64,000 bases of DNA, taken from Gammaproteobacteria bacterium. Its GTDB lineage: Bacteria; Pseudomonadota; Gammaproteobacteria; Steroidobacterales; JABDKV01. Below are positions 49,130 through 60,200 of this stretch, in pieces. The notes beneath the pieces were generated by a model, which had not been told where the DNA came from, did not search any database, and was given only the letters and a program-made list of their open reading frames with translations. The stretch covers positions 1 through 64,000 of the forward strand of contig JAOTXU010000001.1 in NCBI GenBank assembly GCA_029862165.1, read 5' to 3'. The position numbers and the translations under genes are program-made. How positions within the stretch are numbered: position 1 is the stretch's first letter; each line of letters begins with the position of its first letter.

Positions 49130-49710
49130 AAAAACTGACCCGGGCAGATCTTTACACGCTGGAAGGCTACGCGCAGGAACGAGACCGTATGCGTGCCGAA
49201 GTCATGGAACACAAACGGGACCGGCGGATTTCGATCGGTCCGATAGTCAATCTCTATTTCGAAGATAGGCTCACCATGCACTACCAGGTACAGGAGATGC
49301 TGCGGGCAGAACGCATCTTCGAAGCTGTCGGTATCGACGACGAGTTAAATGCCTATAACCCGTTAATACCTGACGGCTCGAACTGGAAGGCAACGATGAT
49401 GATCGAAATTCCCGATCCCGAACAGCGCAAACGGGAGTTGGCAAATCTGATCGGTATCGAGGACCGGTGCTACGTGCAAGTCGAGGCCTGTGAGAAAGTC
49501 TATGCAAAGGCAGATGAGGATATGGATCGCTCTACGTCCGACAAGACTTCATCAGTTCATTTTCTTCGATTCGAGCTCGACGTGGGAATGATCGAAGCGC
49601 TGCGCAACGGTGCGTCGCTCGCGGCCGGTGTTGACCATGAGGCGTATTGTCACCGAGTAGAGCCGGTATCCGGCGAGCAGCGCGAATCCCTGTTAAACGA
49701 TCTCGACTAA
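49126..49710 (+). CDS. DUF3501 family protein
   Basis: 194 residues. The start [19 protein letters not shown] and the segment RRISIGPIVNLYFEDRLTMHYQVQEMLRAERIFE are characteristic of DUF3501. No function is known. Helical and strongly charged, with no metal motif or membrane segment. It overlaps the Fe-S gene by 4 bp, so the three proteins are made together. A role as assembly or partner factor of the rubrerythrin/Fe-S pair is inference from gene order. Confidence 0.9.
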   Translation: MKKLTRADLYTLEGYAQERDRMRAEVMEHKRDRRISIGPIVNLYFEDRLTMHYQVQEMLRAERIFEAVGIDDELNAYNPLIPDGSNWKATMMIEIPDPEQRKRELANLIGIEDRCYVQVEACEKVYAKADEDMDRSTSDKTSSVHFLRFELDVGMIEALRNGASLAAGVDHEAYCHRVEPVSGEQRESLLNDLD

Positions 49711-49770
49711 GCTTCATCAGTGTTGACCGTTGTTCGCCGCCTAAGCTCCACGTAGAATGCCGCGGCAATA

Positions 49771-51648
49771 ATGACCCGAAAATATAAAGCCTCGGATATC
49801 GAGGTCCTCAGCGGCCTGGACCCGGTGCGTCGTCGCCCGGGCATGTATACCGACACCACTCGCCCCGATCACCTCGCGCATGAGGTCATCGACAACTCTG
49901 TTGATGAGGCGCTGGCCGGCCATTGCAAAAAGATTGACGTACAGCTGCATAAAGACGGCTCAATGACGGTGAAAGACGATGGTCGCGGCATGCCGGTGGA
50001 TAAGCATCCGGAAGAAAAAATCCCGGGTGTGGAACTGATACTGACGCGACTGCACGCTGGCGGAAAGTTTTCGGACAAGAATTACGAGTTCGCCGGTGGC
50101 TTGCACGGTGTCGGCGTATCGGTGGTCAATGCCTTGTCATCACATCTGGAAGTCTGGATTCGACGCGATGGGCGTGAATACAACATGGCCTTCAAGGACG
50201 GCGAGAAGGCTTCCGCTCTTGAAATCGTCGGTAAAGTCGGCAAGACGAACACCGGCACCACGATTCAATTCTGGCCCAATTCCGACTATTTCGATTCGCC
50301 TAAATTCTCTGTTGCCCGCCTCAAACACTTGTTGCGTGCCAAGGCCGTGCTTTGCCCGGGCCTGATGGTTCGGCTTACCGAGGCCAGTGGCAAGAAGACA
50401 CAATGGCAGTACTCGGGTGGGTTGGCAGATTATCTCGCCGAGTCTATCGGTGACGTCGAGCGTCTGCCAGACGATTTGTTTTCGGGCAACGCTCAGGGTG
50501 AGCGGGAATCGGCGACCTGGGCGCTGGCCTGGTCCAAGGGGGAAACTTTTGGGGAGAGCTACGTAAACCTCATTCCGACACCAGCAGGCGGAACCCACGT
50601 CAATGGCATGCGTACCGGTCTGGTAGAGGCACTGCGGGAGTTTTGTGAGTACCGCAATCTATTGCCTCGCGGTGTGCGCCTGCTCCCGGACGACGTGTGG
50701 GAAGGCGTTAGTTTCGTGCTGTCGGTCAAGATGCGGGATCCGCAATTCTCCGGCCAGATCAAAGAGCGTCTGTCATCGCGGGAGTGTGCGGCGTTTGTTA
50801 CCGGTGTTACAAAGGACGCTCTGGCGCTCTATCTGAATCAGCACGTTGAAACCGGTGAGCAAATCGCTCAACTGGCCATTGCAAATGCCCAAAAACGCAT
50901 GCGTGCGTCCAGAAAAGTGGTGCGCAAGCGCGTGGTCAGCGGGCCGGCGTTGCCGGGCAAACTGGCTGATTGCACCAGCGAAGAACCGGAGATAGGCGAG
51001 CTGTTTCTGGTCGAAGGCGATTCGGCCGGTGGTTCGGCAAAGCAGGCCCGCGACCGTGAATACCAGGCCGTGATGCCGTTACGGGGCAAGATACTTAATA
51101 CGTGGGAAGTGGATGCCTCGCAGGTATTGTCCTCACAAGAAGTGCACGATATCAGTGTGGCAATCGGCGTCGATCCGGGCACTGACGATTTGCGCAAGTT
51201 GCGTTATCACAAGATTTGCATACTCGCTGATGCTGACTCAGACGGACTGCACATCGCAACCCTACTGTGTGGGTTGTTTCTGAGGCATTACCGCGCGTTG
51301 GTTGTTGCGGGCCACGTCTATGTGGCAATGCCACCGCTGTATCGAATTGATGTCGGCAAAAAGGTGTTCTATGCGCTCGATGCCGAAGAACGCGAGGGCA
51401 TACTCGACCTGATCCAGACCGATAAGTTGAAAGGCAAAGTTAGCGAAACGCGTTTCAAGGGCCTGGGCGAAATGAACCCGGCTCAATTGCGCGAAACGAC
51501 AATGGCCCGTGATAGTCGCCGCCTTGTGCAGTTAACCATTGAAGCGCGTGATCGTACCGACCAACTGTTTGACATGCTACTGGCGCGCAAGCGTGCCGCT
51601 GACCGGCGTAAATGGCTTGAACAGAAAGGCGATCTAGCCGAAGTCTGA
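49771..51648 (+). CDS. parE: DNA topoisomerase IV subunit B
   Basis: ATPase subunit of topoisomerase IV, which unlinks daughter chromosomes. 625 residues with the GHKL ATP site (EVIDNSVDEALAGHC, DDGRGMPV, GGLHGVGVSVVNALS), the TOPRIM region (LFLVEGDSAGGSAKQARDR, DADSDG) and a C-terminal zinc-free tail. ATG 49771 is 60 bp after the DUF3501 stop. parC follows after 22 bp. Confidence 0.97.
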   Translation: MTRKYKASDIEVLSGLDPVRRRPGMYTDTTRPDHLAHEVIDNSVDEALAGHCKKIDVQLHKDGSMTVKDDGRGMPVDKHPEEKIPGVELILTRLHAGGKFSDKNYEFAGGLHGVGVSVVNALSSHLEVWIRRDGREYNMAFKDGEKASALEIVGKVGKTNTGTTIQFWPNSDYFDSPKFSVARLKHLLRAKAVLCPGLMVRLTEASGKKTQWQYSGGLADYLAESIGDVERLPDDLFSGNAQGERESATWALAWSKGETFGESYVNLIPTPAGGTHVNGMRTGLVEALREFCEYRNLLPRGVRLLPDDVWEGVSFVLSVKMRDPQFSGQIKERLSSRECAAFVTGVTKDALALYLNQHVETGEQIAQLAIANAQKRMRASRKVVRKRVVSGPALPGKLADCTSEEPEIGELFLVEGDSAGGSAKQARDREYQAVMPLRGKILNTWEVDASQVLSSQEVHDISVAIGVDPGTDDLRKLRYHKICILADADSDGLHIATLLCGLFLRHYRALVVAGHVYVAMPPLYRIDVGKKVFYALDAEEREGILDLIQTDKLKGKVSETRFKGLGEMNPAQLRETTMARDSRRLVQLTIEARDRTDQLFDMLLARKRAADRRKWLEQKGDLAEV

Positions 51649-51670
51649 CCGAAATAAGAGGTGATCTGCT

Positions 51671-53914
51671 GTGCAGAGTAAATTGAATCTCGAAGGCGTC
51701 GAGCGCCTGCCGCTGGCTGAATTTGCCGAAAAGGCGTACCTCGACTATTCGATGTATGTCATTTTGGACCGCGCGCTGCCGCACCTGGGCGACGGGCTCA
51801 AACCGGTGCAGCGCCGCATCATCTATGCCATGAGCGAGTTGGGTCTCAGCGCGCTGAGCAAACACAAGAAATCGGCGCGTACCGTTGGCGACGTTATTGG
51901 CAAATATCACCCACACGGCGATTCGGCGTGTTACGAAGCAATGGTGCATATGGCGCAGCCATTCGCATTCCGTTACCCGGTCGTGGACGGGCAGGGCAAC
52001 TGGGGTTCGCAGGATGATCCAAAGTCGTTTGCCGCCATGCGCTACACCGAGGCCAGACTGACGCCTTTTGCTGGCGTGCTGTTGTCAGAGCTGGCGCAGG
52101 GCACGGTCGAATGGGGACTGAATTTCGACGGCAGCATGGAAGAGCCATTGGTGCTACCAGCGCGTTTACCGAACGTGTTGCTCAATGGTGCCACCGGCAT
52201 CGCCGTGGGCATGTCCACCGATGTGCCACCACACAATCTGCGTGAGGTCGTCGACGCCTGCATATTGTTGCTGACAAAACCGCGGTCGACGTTGGCCGAT
52301 CTTTGCGCCCATATTAAGGGCCCCGATTTTCCCACCGGCGCTGAAATAATTAGTTCGCAGGAAGAAATACACCAAATCTATAAGACCGGTACGGGCAGCG
52401 TGCGGGTGCGGGCGCGTTTTGTACGTGAGGACGACGCAATAATTATTACCGAATTACCGCATCAGAGCGCCGGTCCAAAAGTGCTGGAGCAAATTGCAGC
52501 CCAGATGACGGCGAAGAAACTGCCACTGGTCGAGGATTTGCGCGACGAATCGGACCATGAAAACCCGACGCGACTGGTCGTTATTCCGCGGTCGAGGCGT
52601 GTTGATGTTGAAGCGTTGATGGCGCATCTTTTTGCCACCACGGATCTCGAACGCAGCGTGCGCGTAAATTTTAATGTGATTGGTCTGGATGGACGGCCCG
52701 GCGTGCGCGATCTGAAGTCATTACTCAGAGACTGGCTCGTATTTCGCACGGATGTAGTCGAAAAACGATTGCGCCACCGTCTCACCAAGGTTACGGACCG
52801 TCTGCACGTACTTCGCGGTCTGATGACGGCATTTCTCAATATCGACGAAGTAATCGCCATAATACGCAAAGAGGAAGAACCCAAACCTGTGCTGATGAAG
52901 CGATTCAGGCTCTCGGATACGCAGGCAGAAGCGATCCTGAATCTCCGACTGCGTAATCTGGCTCGTCTTGAAGAGATGAAGATAAAAGGCGAGCAAAGCG
53001 AATTAAACAAAGAACGCAAGTCGCTGGAGACCACGCTGGGCAGCAAGGCACGACTCAAGACTGTAGTGAAGAAAGAACTCAAGGCCGATGTGGAGCGTTT
53101 TGGAGATGATCGGCGTACTGCGATAGTGCAACGCCCAGCCGCTCAGGCGATTGACGAGACAGCGTTGGTTCCCAGCGAACCGGTAACAATTGTATTGTCG
53201 GCCCGGGGCTGGGTGCGGGCAGCCAAGGGTCATGAAGTTGACGCATCGGCTCTTGCATACAAGGCCGGTGACGATTACATGGCGGCGGCCCGTGGTCGTA
53301 CCAATCAGCAGGCGGTATTTCTTGACAGTACTGGACGTGCCTACAGTCTGGCGGCGCATAATTTGCCGTCGGCACGGGGTCAGGGTGAGCCGCTATCTGG
53401 CAAATTCAATCCACCTGAAGGGGCGACGTTTTGTGGAGTCGCCCTGGGTGATCCTGACGATCGAGTCATGGTAGCCAGTGGCGCCGGATATGGTTTCATC
53501 ACCAGACTCGGTGACATGCATTCGCGCACCCGTGCGGGCAAGAAGGTGCTGACCGTACCCGCCGGCGGTGCGTTATCCCCGCAAAGCGTGCCTGCAGGGA
53601 AAGACTCGCTTTGGGTCGCAGTGGCTAGCAACGAAGGTCGTTTATTGATATTTCCCTTGGACGAGGTACCTGAATTACCCCGGGGTAAGGGCCAGAAGTT
53701 ATTGGCCATGCCGACAAAACGCGTAAGAGCGGGCGAAGAATACATGACCGCCATGGCGATATTGAATGAACAACAAGCGCTGCAGATCAGCGCTGGCAAA
53801 CGGACTATGAGTTTGCGACAGGAAGATATGGAGCGTTTCGAGGGTACACGTGGCTTACGTGGCGCTTTGTTACCGCGGGGCTGGCGTAACGTCAAAATGC
53901 TGGTTGCTGAATAG
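51671..53914 (+). CDS. parC: DNA topoisomerase IV subunit A
   Basis: DNA-cleaving subunit of topoisomerase IV. 747 residues from GTG 51671 with an excellent AAGAGGTGAT site. The catalytic tyrosine is Y125 in [10 protein letters not shown]. The quinolone-determining positions are the sensitive type, S85 and E89 ([12 protein letters not shown]). The C-terminal beta-pinwheel (about 500-740) is present. It ends just before a hairpin and converges on the fimV-like gene. Confidence 0.97.
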   Translation: MQSKLNLEGVERLPLAEFAEKAYLDYSMYVILDRALPHLGDGLKPVQRRIIYAMSELGLSALSKHKKSARTVGDVIGKYHPHGDSACYEAMVHMAQPFAFRYPVVDGQGNWGSQDDPKSFAAMRYTEARLTPFAGVLLSELAQGTVEWGLNFDGSMEEPLVLPARLPNVLLNGATGIAVGMSTDVPPHNLREVVDACILLLTKPRSTLADLCAHIKGPDFPTGAEIISSQEEIHQIYKTGTGSVRVRARFVREDDAIIITELPHQSAGPKVLEQIAAQMTAKKLPLVEDLRDESDHENPTRLVVIPRSRRVDVEALMAHLFATTDLERSVRVNFNVIGLDGRPGVRDLKSLLRDWLVFRTDVVEKRLRHRLTKVTDRLHVLRGLMTAFLNIDEVIAIIRKEEEPKPVLMKRFRLSDTQAEAILNLRLRNLARLEEMKIKGEQSELNKERKSLETTLGSKARLKTVVKKELKADVERFGDDRRTAIVQRPAAQAIDETALVPSEPVTIVLSARGWVRAAKGHEVDASALAYKAGDDYMAAARGRTNQQAVFLDSTGRAYSLAAHNLPSARGQGEPLSGKFNPPEGATFCGVALGDPDDRVMVASGAGYGFITRLGDMHSRTRAGKKVLTVPAGGALSPQSVPAGKDSLWVAVASNEGRLLIFPLDEVPELPRGKGQKLLAMPTKRVRAGEEYMTAMAILNEQQALQISAGKRTMSLRQEDMERFEGTRGLRGALLPRGWRNVKMLVAE

Positions 53915-53937
53915 AAAACGCCGCCCGGTGGGCGGCG
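53915..53937 (-). terminator. Terminator hairpin between parC and the fimV-like gene
   Basis: CGCCGCCC (53919-53926) and GGGCGGCG (53930-53937) form a perfect eight-pair stem with a 3-nt loop. On the minus strand it is followed by TTTTC, so it is best as the end of the fimV-like transcript. On the plus strand no T run follows, so it would be weaker for parC. Confidence 0.7.
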
Positions 53938-53960
53938 TGATGTAGTTAATTTTGCTGGAA

Positions 53961-55832
53961 TTACTTGCTTCGGAAACGAACAACCTTTTCGCTGTCTGAT
54001 TTTTCACTGCCCGTTTTATCCTCGTCAAGTTCTATGGGTAACGGTGTGTCGTCGCTCGGATCCCGATTCTCCAGGTGATAGTAGCGATTCTCATCATCGC
54101 CGGTATCGGTATCGGTATCGGTATCGGTATCGGTATCGTCATCAGACTTAGTGCCTTTATCCATGAACTCACTCTGGTAGTCATCTGAATAGGCTTGCTC
54201 CAGCAGATCGAAGTCGACTTCGTGTTGACCGGTCCGTCCCGTATTCTCAGGCAGTTGTATGTCGAGATCAGCCGCTAGACCGGGGATATCGACGGTTTCG
54301 GGTTCTCCGGTTTTGGCTGGTTCAGAATTCGACAGCTCAAAATCGACTGCGGGCATGGTGCTCATTTCCACAGTGCGGTCGGCGGCAGTTTCGCTTGCGC
54401 CGAATGCGGGTGCCGCCAACTCGACTGTGGGCGCGTGTGCTGGCTTGGGTGTGTCTTTGGCTACACCGGCCTCTTTGGTCTCCTGACGATCGCGTTCTTG
54501 CCGTTGCCGGTCAGTCTGCACCTGGCGGCGTACACCGTCCCGCACATCATGCTCGTATTCCTGGCGCAGGTTGCGACGGAATAGGCCCGCTGAAACGAAG
54601 GCGCCCGCCAACAAGGCGGCGAGCAACCCGACCATGATCCAAAGCCAGTTCACACCCGACGTAGCAGATTCGCCGGGTTGCAATGCTGCCCGAGTGGTGC
54701 TCACGACATTATCCGGGCGCTCAGGTTGGCTCTGCGGGTCCTGAATCGGTGCCACGGGCGTTGTAACCACCGTATCCGGGCTGGCGAGTGGTGTCTCCAC
54801 TACCGGTTCCGGAGCCACGACGGACACGACCGGCGCGCCGGCGACCCGCTGTTGCATCTTGATTCTTGATTCATCGAACAATGAAAGGGTCAGTTGCATC
54901 GTCGCTAACTGCACCGGCGGTGCGGCGACCACACTCGGTTGCGCGGCGATTTGCGGCGGCGTGGCAGATACTGTCGTGGTCGGTGGTGTTTGAGCTGCAG
55001 CCGCGACAGGTGCCGTTCGATCAGATGCCGAACGAATTTGGGCCGTTGCGGACATGTCTACATCCTCGAGACGTGGAATGAAGACGACGGCGCCCTCGGC
55101 AATCACATTAGGATCGCCTAACAGGAATGCACCTGGGTTGGTTGCATAGATTTTTTGTGCGATCGGCCAAACAGACCAATCAGGCCGGCCGGATACGCGT
55201 GCGGCAATAGTCGACAGCATATCGCCCGAGCGGACCATGTATCGGCTGCCAGGCTGTATGTTGCCGATGCTGGACGTAGCGCTGACACGTCGCGCTCCCG
55301 GGCCAACGGTACTTAGTCGATTAGCGAGTTGTCCAGGGACAACACCGGCATCATCCATACCCGGCGGGTCGACCATCACAAGGAAATTTTTCACCATGGT
55401 CGGCACGCCAGGGCATTTGACCTGCAAAACAAATTCGGTGAGCGGTTCACGTACCGGTTGGGTCCCGGCGATGCTCAGTATCCGGGTGTTCAGGCGGGTT
55501 GTCATGGTCAGGCGGACCGGACCGACGCCCGGCAGGACACCTGTTGCGCGGGTTGCGCTAAAGCAACTGCGGGTAAGTGCCTCGCCCGCCGCCGGTGTTA
55601 CAACCACTTCGGCTGCCAGGGGCTCTCCCAATTTTGAAAGGACCCGAATATCATCTATCGCCAGCGTATGGGCCGACGAGTGACAGAGCAGGAAGACGGC
55701 GCTGAAAAATATCCCGTAGCCTGCTTCTTTGGCCCGGTTGCCTAGAAAGTGTCGGGGTTTGGAAGAAATTTGAGGGACAGAGCCCGTGCACGTTGTGCGC
55801 CTGATCTGCGGGCTGAGCTGACCTAAAGTCAT
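53961..55832 (-). CDS. FimV/HubP-like polar hub protein (shortened)
   Basis: 623 residues from ATG 55832, which has a strong GGAGGCG site; the longer frame to 55895 overlaps the htpX side. FimV-like signal region, an N-terminal domain opening with LAIDDIRVLSKLGEPLAAEV (FimV N-term), a LysM-like segment (about 198-255, RYMVRSGDMLSTIAARV), one transmembrane helix (about 390-412) and an acidic cytosolic tail. The tail lacks the C-terminal TPR/FimV domain of Pseudomonas FimV and is only about 210 residues. A DT run is encoded by a hexanucleotide repeat. It is probably a polar organiser for type IV pili or chemotaxis; the exact role is inference. Confidence 0.82.
   Translation of the reverse strand: MTLGQLSPQIRRTTCTGSVPQISSKPRHFLGNRAKEAGYGIFFSAVFLLCHSSAHTLAIDDIRVLSKLGEPLAAEVVVTPAAGEALTRSCFSATRATGVLPGVGPVRLTMTTRLNTRILSIAGTQPVREPLTEFVLQVKCPGVPTMVKNFLVMVDPPGMDDAGVVPGQLANRLSTVGPGARRVSATSSIGNIQPGSRYMVRSGDMLSTIAARVSGRPDWSVWPIAQKIYATNPGAFLLGDPNVIAEGAVVFIPRLEDVDMSATAQIRSASDRTAPVAAAAQTPPTTTVSATPPQIAAQPSVVAAPPVQLATMQLTLSLFDESRIKMQQRVAGAPVVSVVAPEPVVETPLASPDTVVTTPVAPIQDPQSQPERPDNVVSTTRAALQPGESATSGVNWLWIMVGLLAALLAGAFVSAGLFRRNLRQEYEHDVRDGVRRQVQTDRQRQERDRQETKEAGVAKDTPKPAHAPTVELAAPAFGASETAADRTVEMSTMPAVDFELSNSEPAKTGEPETVDIPGLAADLDIQLPENTGRTGQHEVDFDLLEQAYSDDYQSEFMDKGTKSDDDTDTDTDTDTDTGDDENRYYHLENRDPSDDTPLPIELDEDKTGSEKSDSEKVVRFRSK
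54101..54138. repeat. Hexanucleotide microsatellite (CGGTAT)6
   Basis: Six perfect copies of CGGTAT (54101-54136) plus CG encode an alternating Asp-Thr run in the acidic tail of the FimV-like protein. Copy-number change by slippage would lengthen or shorten the tail by two residues without a frameshift. Confidence 0.9.
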
Positions 55833-56002
55833 GTGTCGCCTCCGGCTTGCGACGGGACACTCTTGCACCAGCCGGTGTCCCATTGGCCGAAGCATATCTT
55901 ATGCGTCCGGGCCGATGCAATGACTTATCAATCATTTACACAACTTGGCGGTCGTCCACCCCATCGTGGATAATGGCGTATCGATCCAGTCGGGTGCCCG
56001 GT

Positions 56003-56878
56003 ATGTTCAAAAGAATCTCCCTTTTCGCAATCACCAACATCGCTGTTTTGCTCGTTTTGGGCATTGTTCTGCGTCTTCTGGGCATCGATCGCATGATCGA
56101 CCAGTCGGGTGCTATGAACTTCCAGTCGCTCATGATTTTCTCGCTCGTATGGGGAATGACGGGTTCAGTGATCTCTCTTGCCATGTCCAAATGGAGCGCC
56201 AAGAGAATGACGGGTTGCCGGATTATTGAGTCACCGCAGACGGAGACCGAGCGCTGGCTCATTCAGACTGTCGAGCGACAGGCGGGACGGGCAGGTATCG
56301 GCATGCCTGAAGTCGCAATTTACGATTCGCCCGTCATTAATGCTTTTGCAACCGGGGCCAGACGCAATAGTGCGCTGGTCGCGGTCAGTACGGGGCTCAT
56401 GCAGTCGATGAGTCAGGATGAGGCAGAGGCCGTGTTGGGTCATGAAATTTCCCATGTCGCCAACGGCGACATGATCACGCTGACGCTACTACAAGGTGTA
56501 CTGAATGCCTTTGTCATTTTCCTGTCACGTCTCGTTGCTCATCTGGTCGGCCGCGGCAGCGGTCGTGGTGGCATGAGTTATTTTCTGGTGTCGATGGTTT
56601 TGCAAGTGCTATTGGGCTTCGTCGCAACAATGGTTGTTCGATGGTTTTCCCGCTATCGCGAGTTCAGAGCCGATAGTGGCGGAGCCGATCTGGCCGGCCG
56701 GGACAAGATGATTCGCGCGCTGGAAAAACTGGGGCAGGCTCACGCCCCGGCCGACCTGCCAGAGCAAATGTCTGCGTTGGGTATTTCCGGTGACATAAAG
56801 ACCGGATTCCGCAAACTCTTTTCCACACATCCCCCGCTCACCGACCGTATTCGCCACCTGCAACAACTCAGCTCTTGA
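56003..56878 (+). CDS. htpX: Membrane metalloprotease HtpX
   Basis: Inner-membrane zinc protease for quality control of membrane proteins, usually heat-induced. 291 residues from ATG 56003. The frame extends to 55847 but the extension is unconserved and overlaps the fimV-like gene. Two N-terminal hydrophobic segments start with FAITNIAVLLVLGIVLRLL, the zinc site is HEISH in LGHEISHVANGD, and the third ligand E lies in REFRADSGG. Two more membrane segments follow HEISH. It is divergent from the FimV-like gene. Confidence 0.95.
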   Translation: MFKRISLFAITNIAVLLVLGIVLRLLGIDRMIDQSGAMNFQSLMIFSLVWGMTGSVISLAMSKWSAKRMTGCRIIESPQTETERWLIQTVERQAGRAGIGMPEVAIYDSPVINAFATGARRNSALVAVSTGLMQSMSQDEAEAVLGHEISHVANGDMITLTLLQGVLNAFVIFLSRLVAHLVGRGSGRGGMSYFLVSMVLQVLLGFVATMVVRWFSRYREFRADSGGADLAGRDKMIRALEKLGQAHAPADLPEQMSALGISGDIKTGFRKLFSTHPPLTDRIRHLQQLSS

Positions 56879-57279
56879 CGCAGGCGTTCCTGCCACTCGC
56901 AGGGCACGCGAGAGGTGCCGGGTAACTGGCCAAATCTCGCTTGGCTTAGGGCGTGCGCGACCCAGCTGATTTCGGAAGCTGTGAACCTGCTTCACGGTCA
57001 GGCCATAACCCTTTGATGCCCGAGCGATCGGCAGCAGGAGTGGCGAGTGCCACGACAAACCGCATGCTGCAACTGGCTCAAGGCCGCACAAAAGCAAGCC
57101 CGATTAGTCGTCTATACTGAGATAAATATTGCACCCGACTTGATCGGCGACGCCTTTAAGGGTGCAGCCGCAAGTGTAACTGAGGTGCTTTAGGGGCGGG
57201 GGGTTTAGCAATCACAACGATATTAGGGAGAGGTTGCCAGCAAAGACCCCGACCAAAACTAAATAAATGAGGTGTCAGC
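56879..57279. other. 401-bp gap between htpX and the nuclease gene
   Basis: No convincing gene lies here. A minus-strand frame at 56609-57097 overlaps htpX and has no recognisable protein features. A TATACT at 57113-57118 could be a -10 element for the nuclease gene but no matching -35 is seen at the right distance. A GAGGTG ribosome site lies just before 57280. A short inverted repeat (gcaccc..gggtgc) is at about 57131-57165. Confidence 0.5.
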
Positions 57280-60200
57280 ATGAAACGCCAGCTTAAATCT
57301 TCGCCTGTGCATAAAACTTCGCTACTCGGGTCCCTGGTGCTTTTGTCGATGGTCGCATCGGCACCGCTTGCTGCTTCGGACCTGGTGATCACCGGTGTGG
57401 TCGACGGACCGCTGAGCGGTGGGTTGCCAAAAGCGATCGAAGTCTACGCCCTCAACAACATCGTCGACCTGAGCGTGTATGGCGTGGGCTCTGCCAACAA
57501 CGGCAATGGAGGCGGTGTCCAGGAGTTTACGTTTCCGGCAGTCGCGGTAACCGCGGGCAGCTTTATGTACGTAGCCTCCGAATCGGCCGGATTTACTTCT
57601 TTCTTCGGCTTTGCGCCTGATTACACTTCCGGCGCGGCGAGTATCAACGGCGACGACGCGATCGAGCTGTTCCAAAACGGCTTCGTGGTAGACGTCTTTG
57701 GTGATATCAACACCGACGGCACCGGCCAACCCTGGGAGCATCTCGATGGCTGGGCTTATCGGGCTGACAATACGGGTCCGGACTGCAGCAGCTTTTTGCT
57801 GGCCAACTGGAGCTTTAGCGGTCCAAATGCTCTCGATGGTGAGACGACCAACGGCACCGCGGCGACGCCTTTCCCGATCGGGTCTTTCTCAACCACCCGC
57901 ACCGATAGCGCACCTTGTGTGCAGAGCACGACGCCCACTGACGGCGCGGCCGCTGTTGCCGTCGACGCAGACGTCCTGATCGATTTTAACGAGGACGTGA
58001 CAGCGATTGGGGGCTGGTTCGATATTTCCTGCACGGCTAGTGGTGCGCACACTGCAACCGTGAGCGGCGGACCACAGTCGTTCACGCTCGACCCGGATTT
58101 CGACTTTGACGCGAGCGAGACCTGCACGGTCACAGTCTCCGCGACGCAGATAACTGACCTTGATGCCGACGATCCACCCGATAACATGCCCGCGGACTTT
58201 GTCTTCAGTTTTGCCACTGCAAGCCCGCCCGGCGGCTGGGTGATCAACGAGATCCATGCCGACCCGGCATCCGGCTCGGACGGTGATGCCAACGGCGACG
58301 GCGTACGCGACTCTGGTGACGATGAATTTGTCGAGATCATCAACACCACCGGTGGTGCCGTGGATATTTCAGGCTGGACGCTTGAAGACCGCGTCGCTGT
58401 GCGCCACACGTTCCCCACAGGCAGCCTGGTTGCTGACGGATGCTCGATTGTGGTCTTTGGCGGCGGCACGCCCACTGGTGTCTTCGGCAACAGCCTGGTG
58501 CAAACCGCCAGTGGCGGTTTCCTGGGCCTGAATAACAGTGGTGACGACGTGACGCTTTCGGACAACAGCGCCATCGAAATCGCGATGGCCAGCTACGGTT
58601 CCGAGGGGGGTGACAACCAGTCGCTGACCCTGAGCCCCGACGTCACCGGAGGGCTACCTTATGTCAAACACACCGTAGCAACCGGTGGCGGCGGCAGGCG
58701 GTTTTCGCCTGGAACGCGGGCGGACGGCGTGGCCTTTGCCGGTTGTGCACCGGCGGCGGCGTGGGTGATCAACGAGATTCATGCCGACCCGGCAGTGGAC
58801 CTACCTGGCGACGCCAATGGCGACGGGACACGAAGCTCGAGTGCAGACGAGTTTGTCGAGCTTATCAACAACACAGGCGGCACCTACGACATTTCGGGCT
58901 GGACATTGTCCGACGCCTCAGGGCTGCGTCACACCTTCCCGGCCGATACTGTTTTGACTGACGGCTGTGGTGTCCTGGTCTTTGGCGGCGGCACGCCGAC
59001 CGGCGATTTCGGCCGGATGCCAGTGCAAACAGCCAGCGTCGGCTTTCTGGGCCTGAATAACACCGGCGACACGTTGACACTCGATAGCGGCATCGGCGCT
59101 GCTGCGGTGGCAACCTACGGTAGTGAGGGTGGCGACAATCAGTCACTGACCCTGGATCCCGATGTCACCGGCGTCTTGCCCTACGTCAAGCACTCGTTGG
59201 CAACCGGATCGGGCGGAACGCTTTACTCTCCGGGAACCCGGATCGACGGTTCACAATTCGCAGGCTGTCCTCAGCTGCGCGAGATCTTTGAGATCCAGGG
59301 TGATGGACTGGTCAGTCCGGTCGTGGGTCAGAGTGTGTTCACCCAAGACAATGTTGTTTCGTGTCTGGCCACCGACGGTTTCTTTATCCAGACGCCGGTC
59401 GAACGTGACGACGCTGATATCGATACCTCGAACGGAATCTTCGTGTTCACCGGCGCCGCGCCGACAGTCGCAGTCGGCGATCTGGTCAATGTCGAGGGTG
59501 AGATCCAGGAGTTCTTCGGTCTGACAGAGATCAGCCCAGCGTCGAGCATTACGGTGACCGGCACCGGAGCGGTGCCACCAGCCGTCGTTTTCAATGCGGA
59601 TGTGCCATCGCCCGATCCGGCGACGCCGAGTTGCTCGATCGAGTATGAATGTTACGAGGGCATGCTGGTTGAGGTTTCCGAGGGCATCGTCGCGGCGTCC
59701 AATCAGGAATTCGGCTCGGATCCATTTGCCGAGATTCATGTCACCGCGGGGTCGGTACGACCCTTCCGCGAGCCGGGCATCGAGGACCCGGGTCTGCCCG
59801 GTCTGCCTGTGTGGGACGGCAATCCCGAGGTGTTCGAACTCGACCCCGACAAACTTGGGCTACCTACATTGAACATCCCGGCACGCTCGACCTTCAGCGC
59901 GAAGGGCGTGATCGGTTTCGAGTTCAACCACTACGAGTTGTGGCCCAATGAACTAGAGGTGGATTTTGCGCCGCTGCCGATACCGGTGCGGCCAAGCGGG
60001 ACGTTTGAGACGACCGTGGGTTCACTCAATCTGTTCCGCCTTTTCGCGGGCGATACTTTGCGGCTGAGCAAGCAATCGGCCTACATCCGCGATGTCTTGC
60101 GCTCGCCCGACATATTGGCGGTGCAGGAAGTCGACACGCTCGCCGTCTTGCAGGCTCTGGCCGATCAGATCTTCGCCGACAGCGCCGGCGCGGTCGATTA

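Noticed and set aside
56609-57097. Minus-strand 162-residue frame between htpX and the nuclease gene
   Set aside because: It largely overlaps htpX, lacks a ribosome site and shows no recognisable family features.
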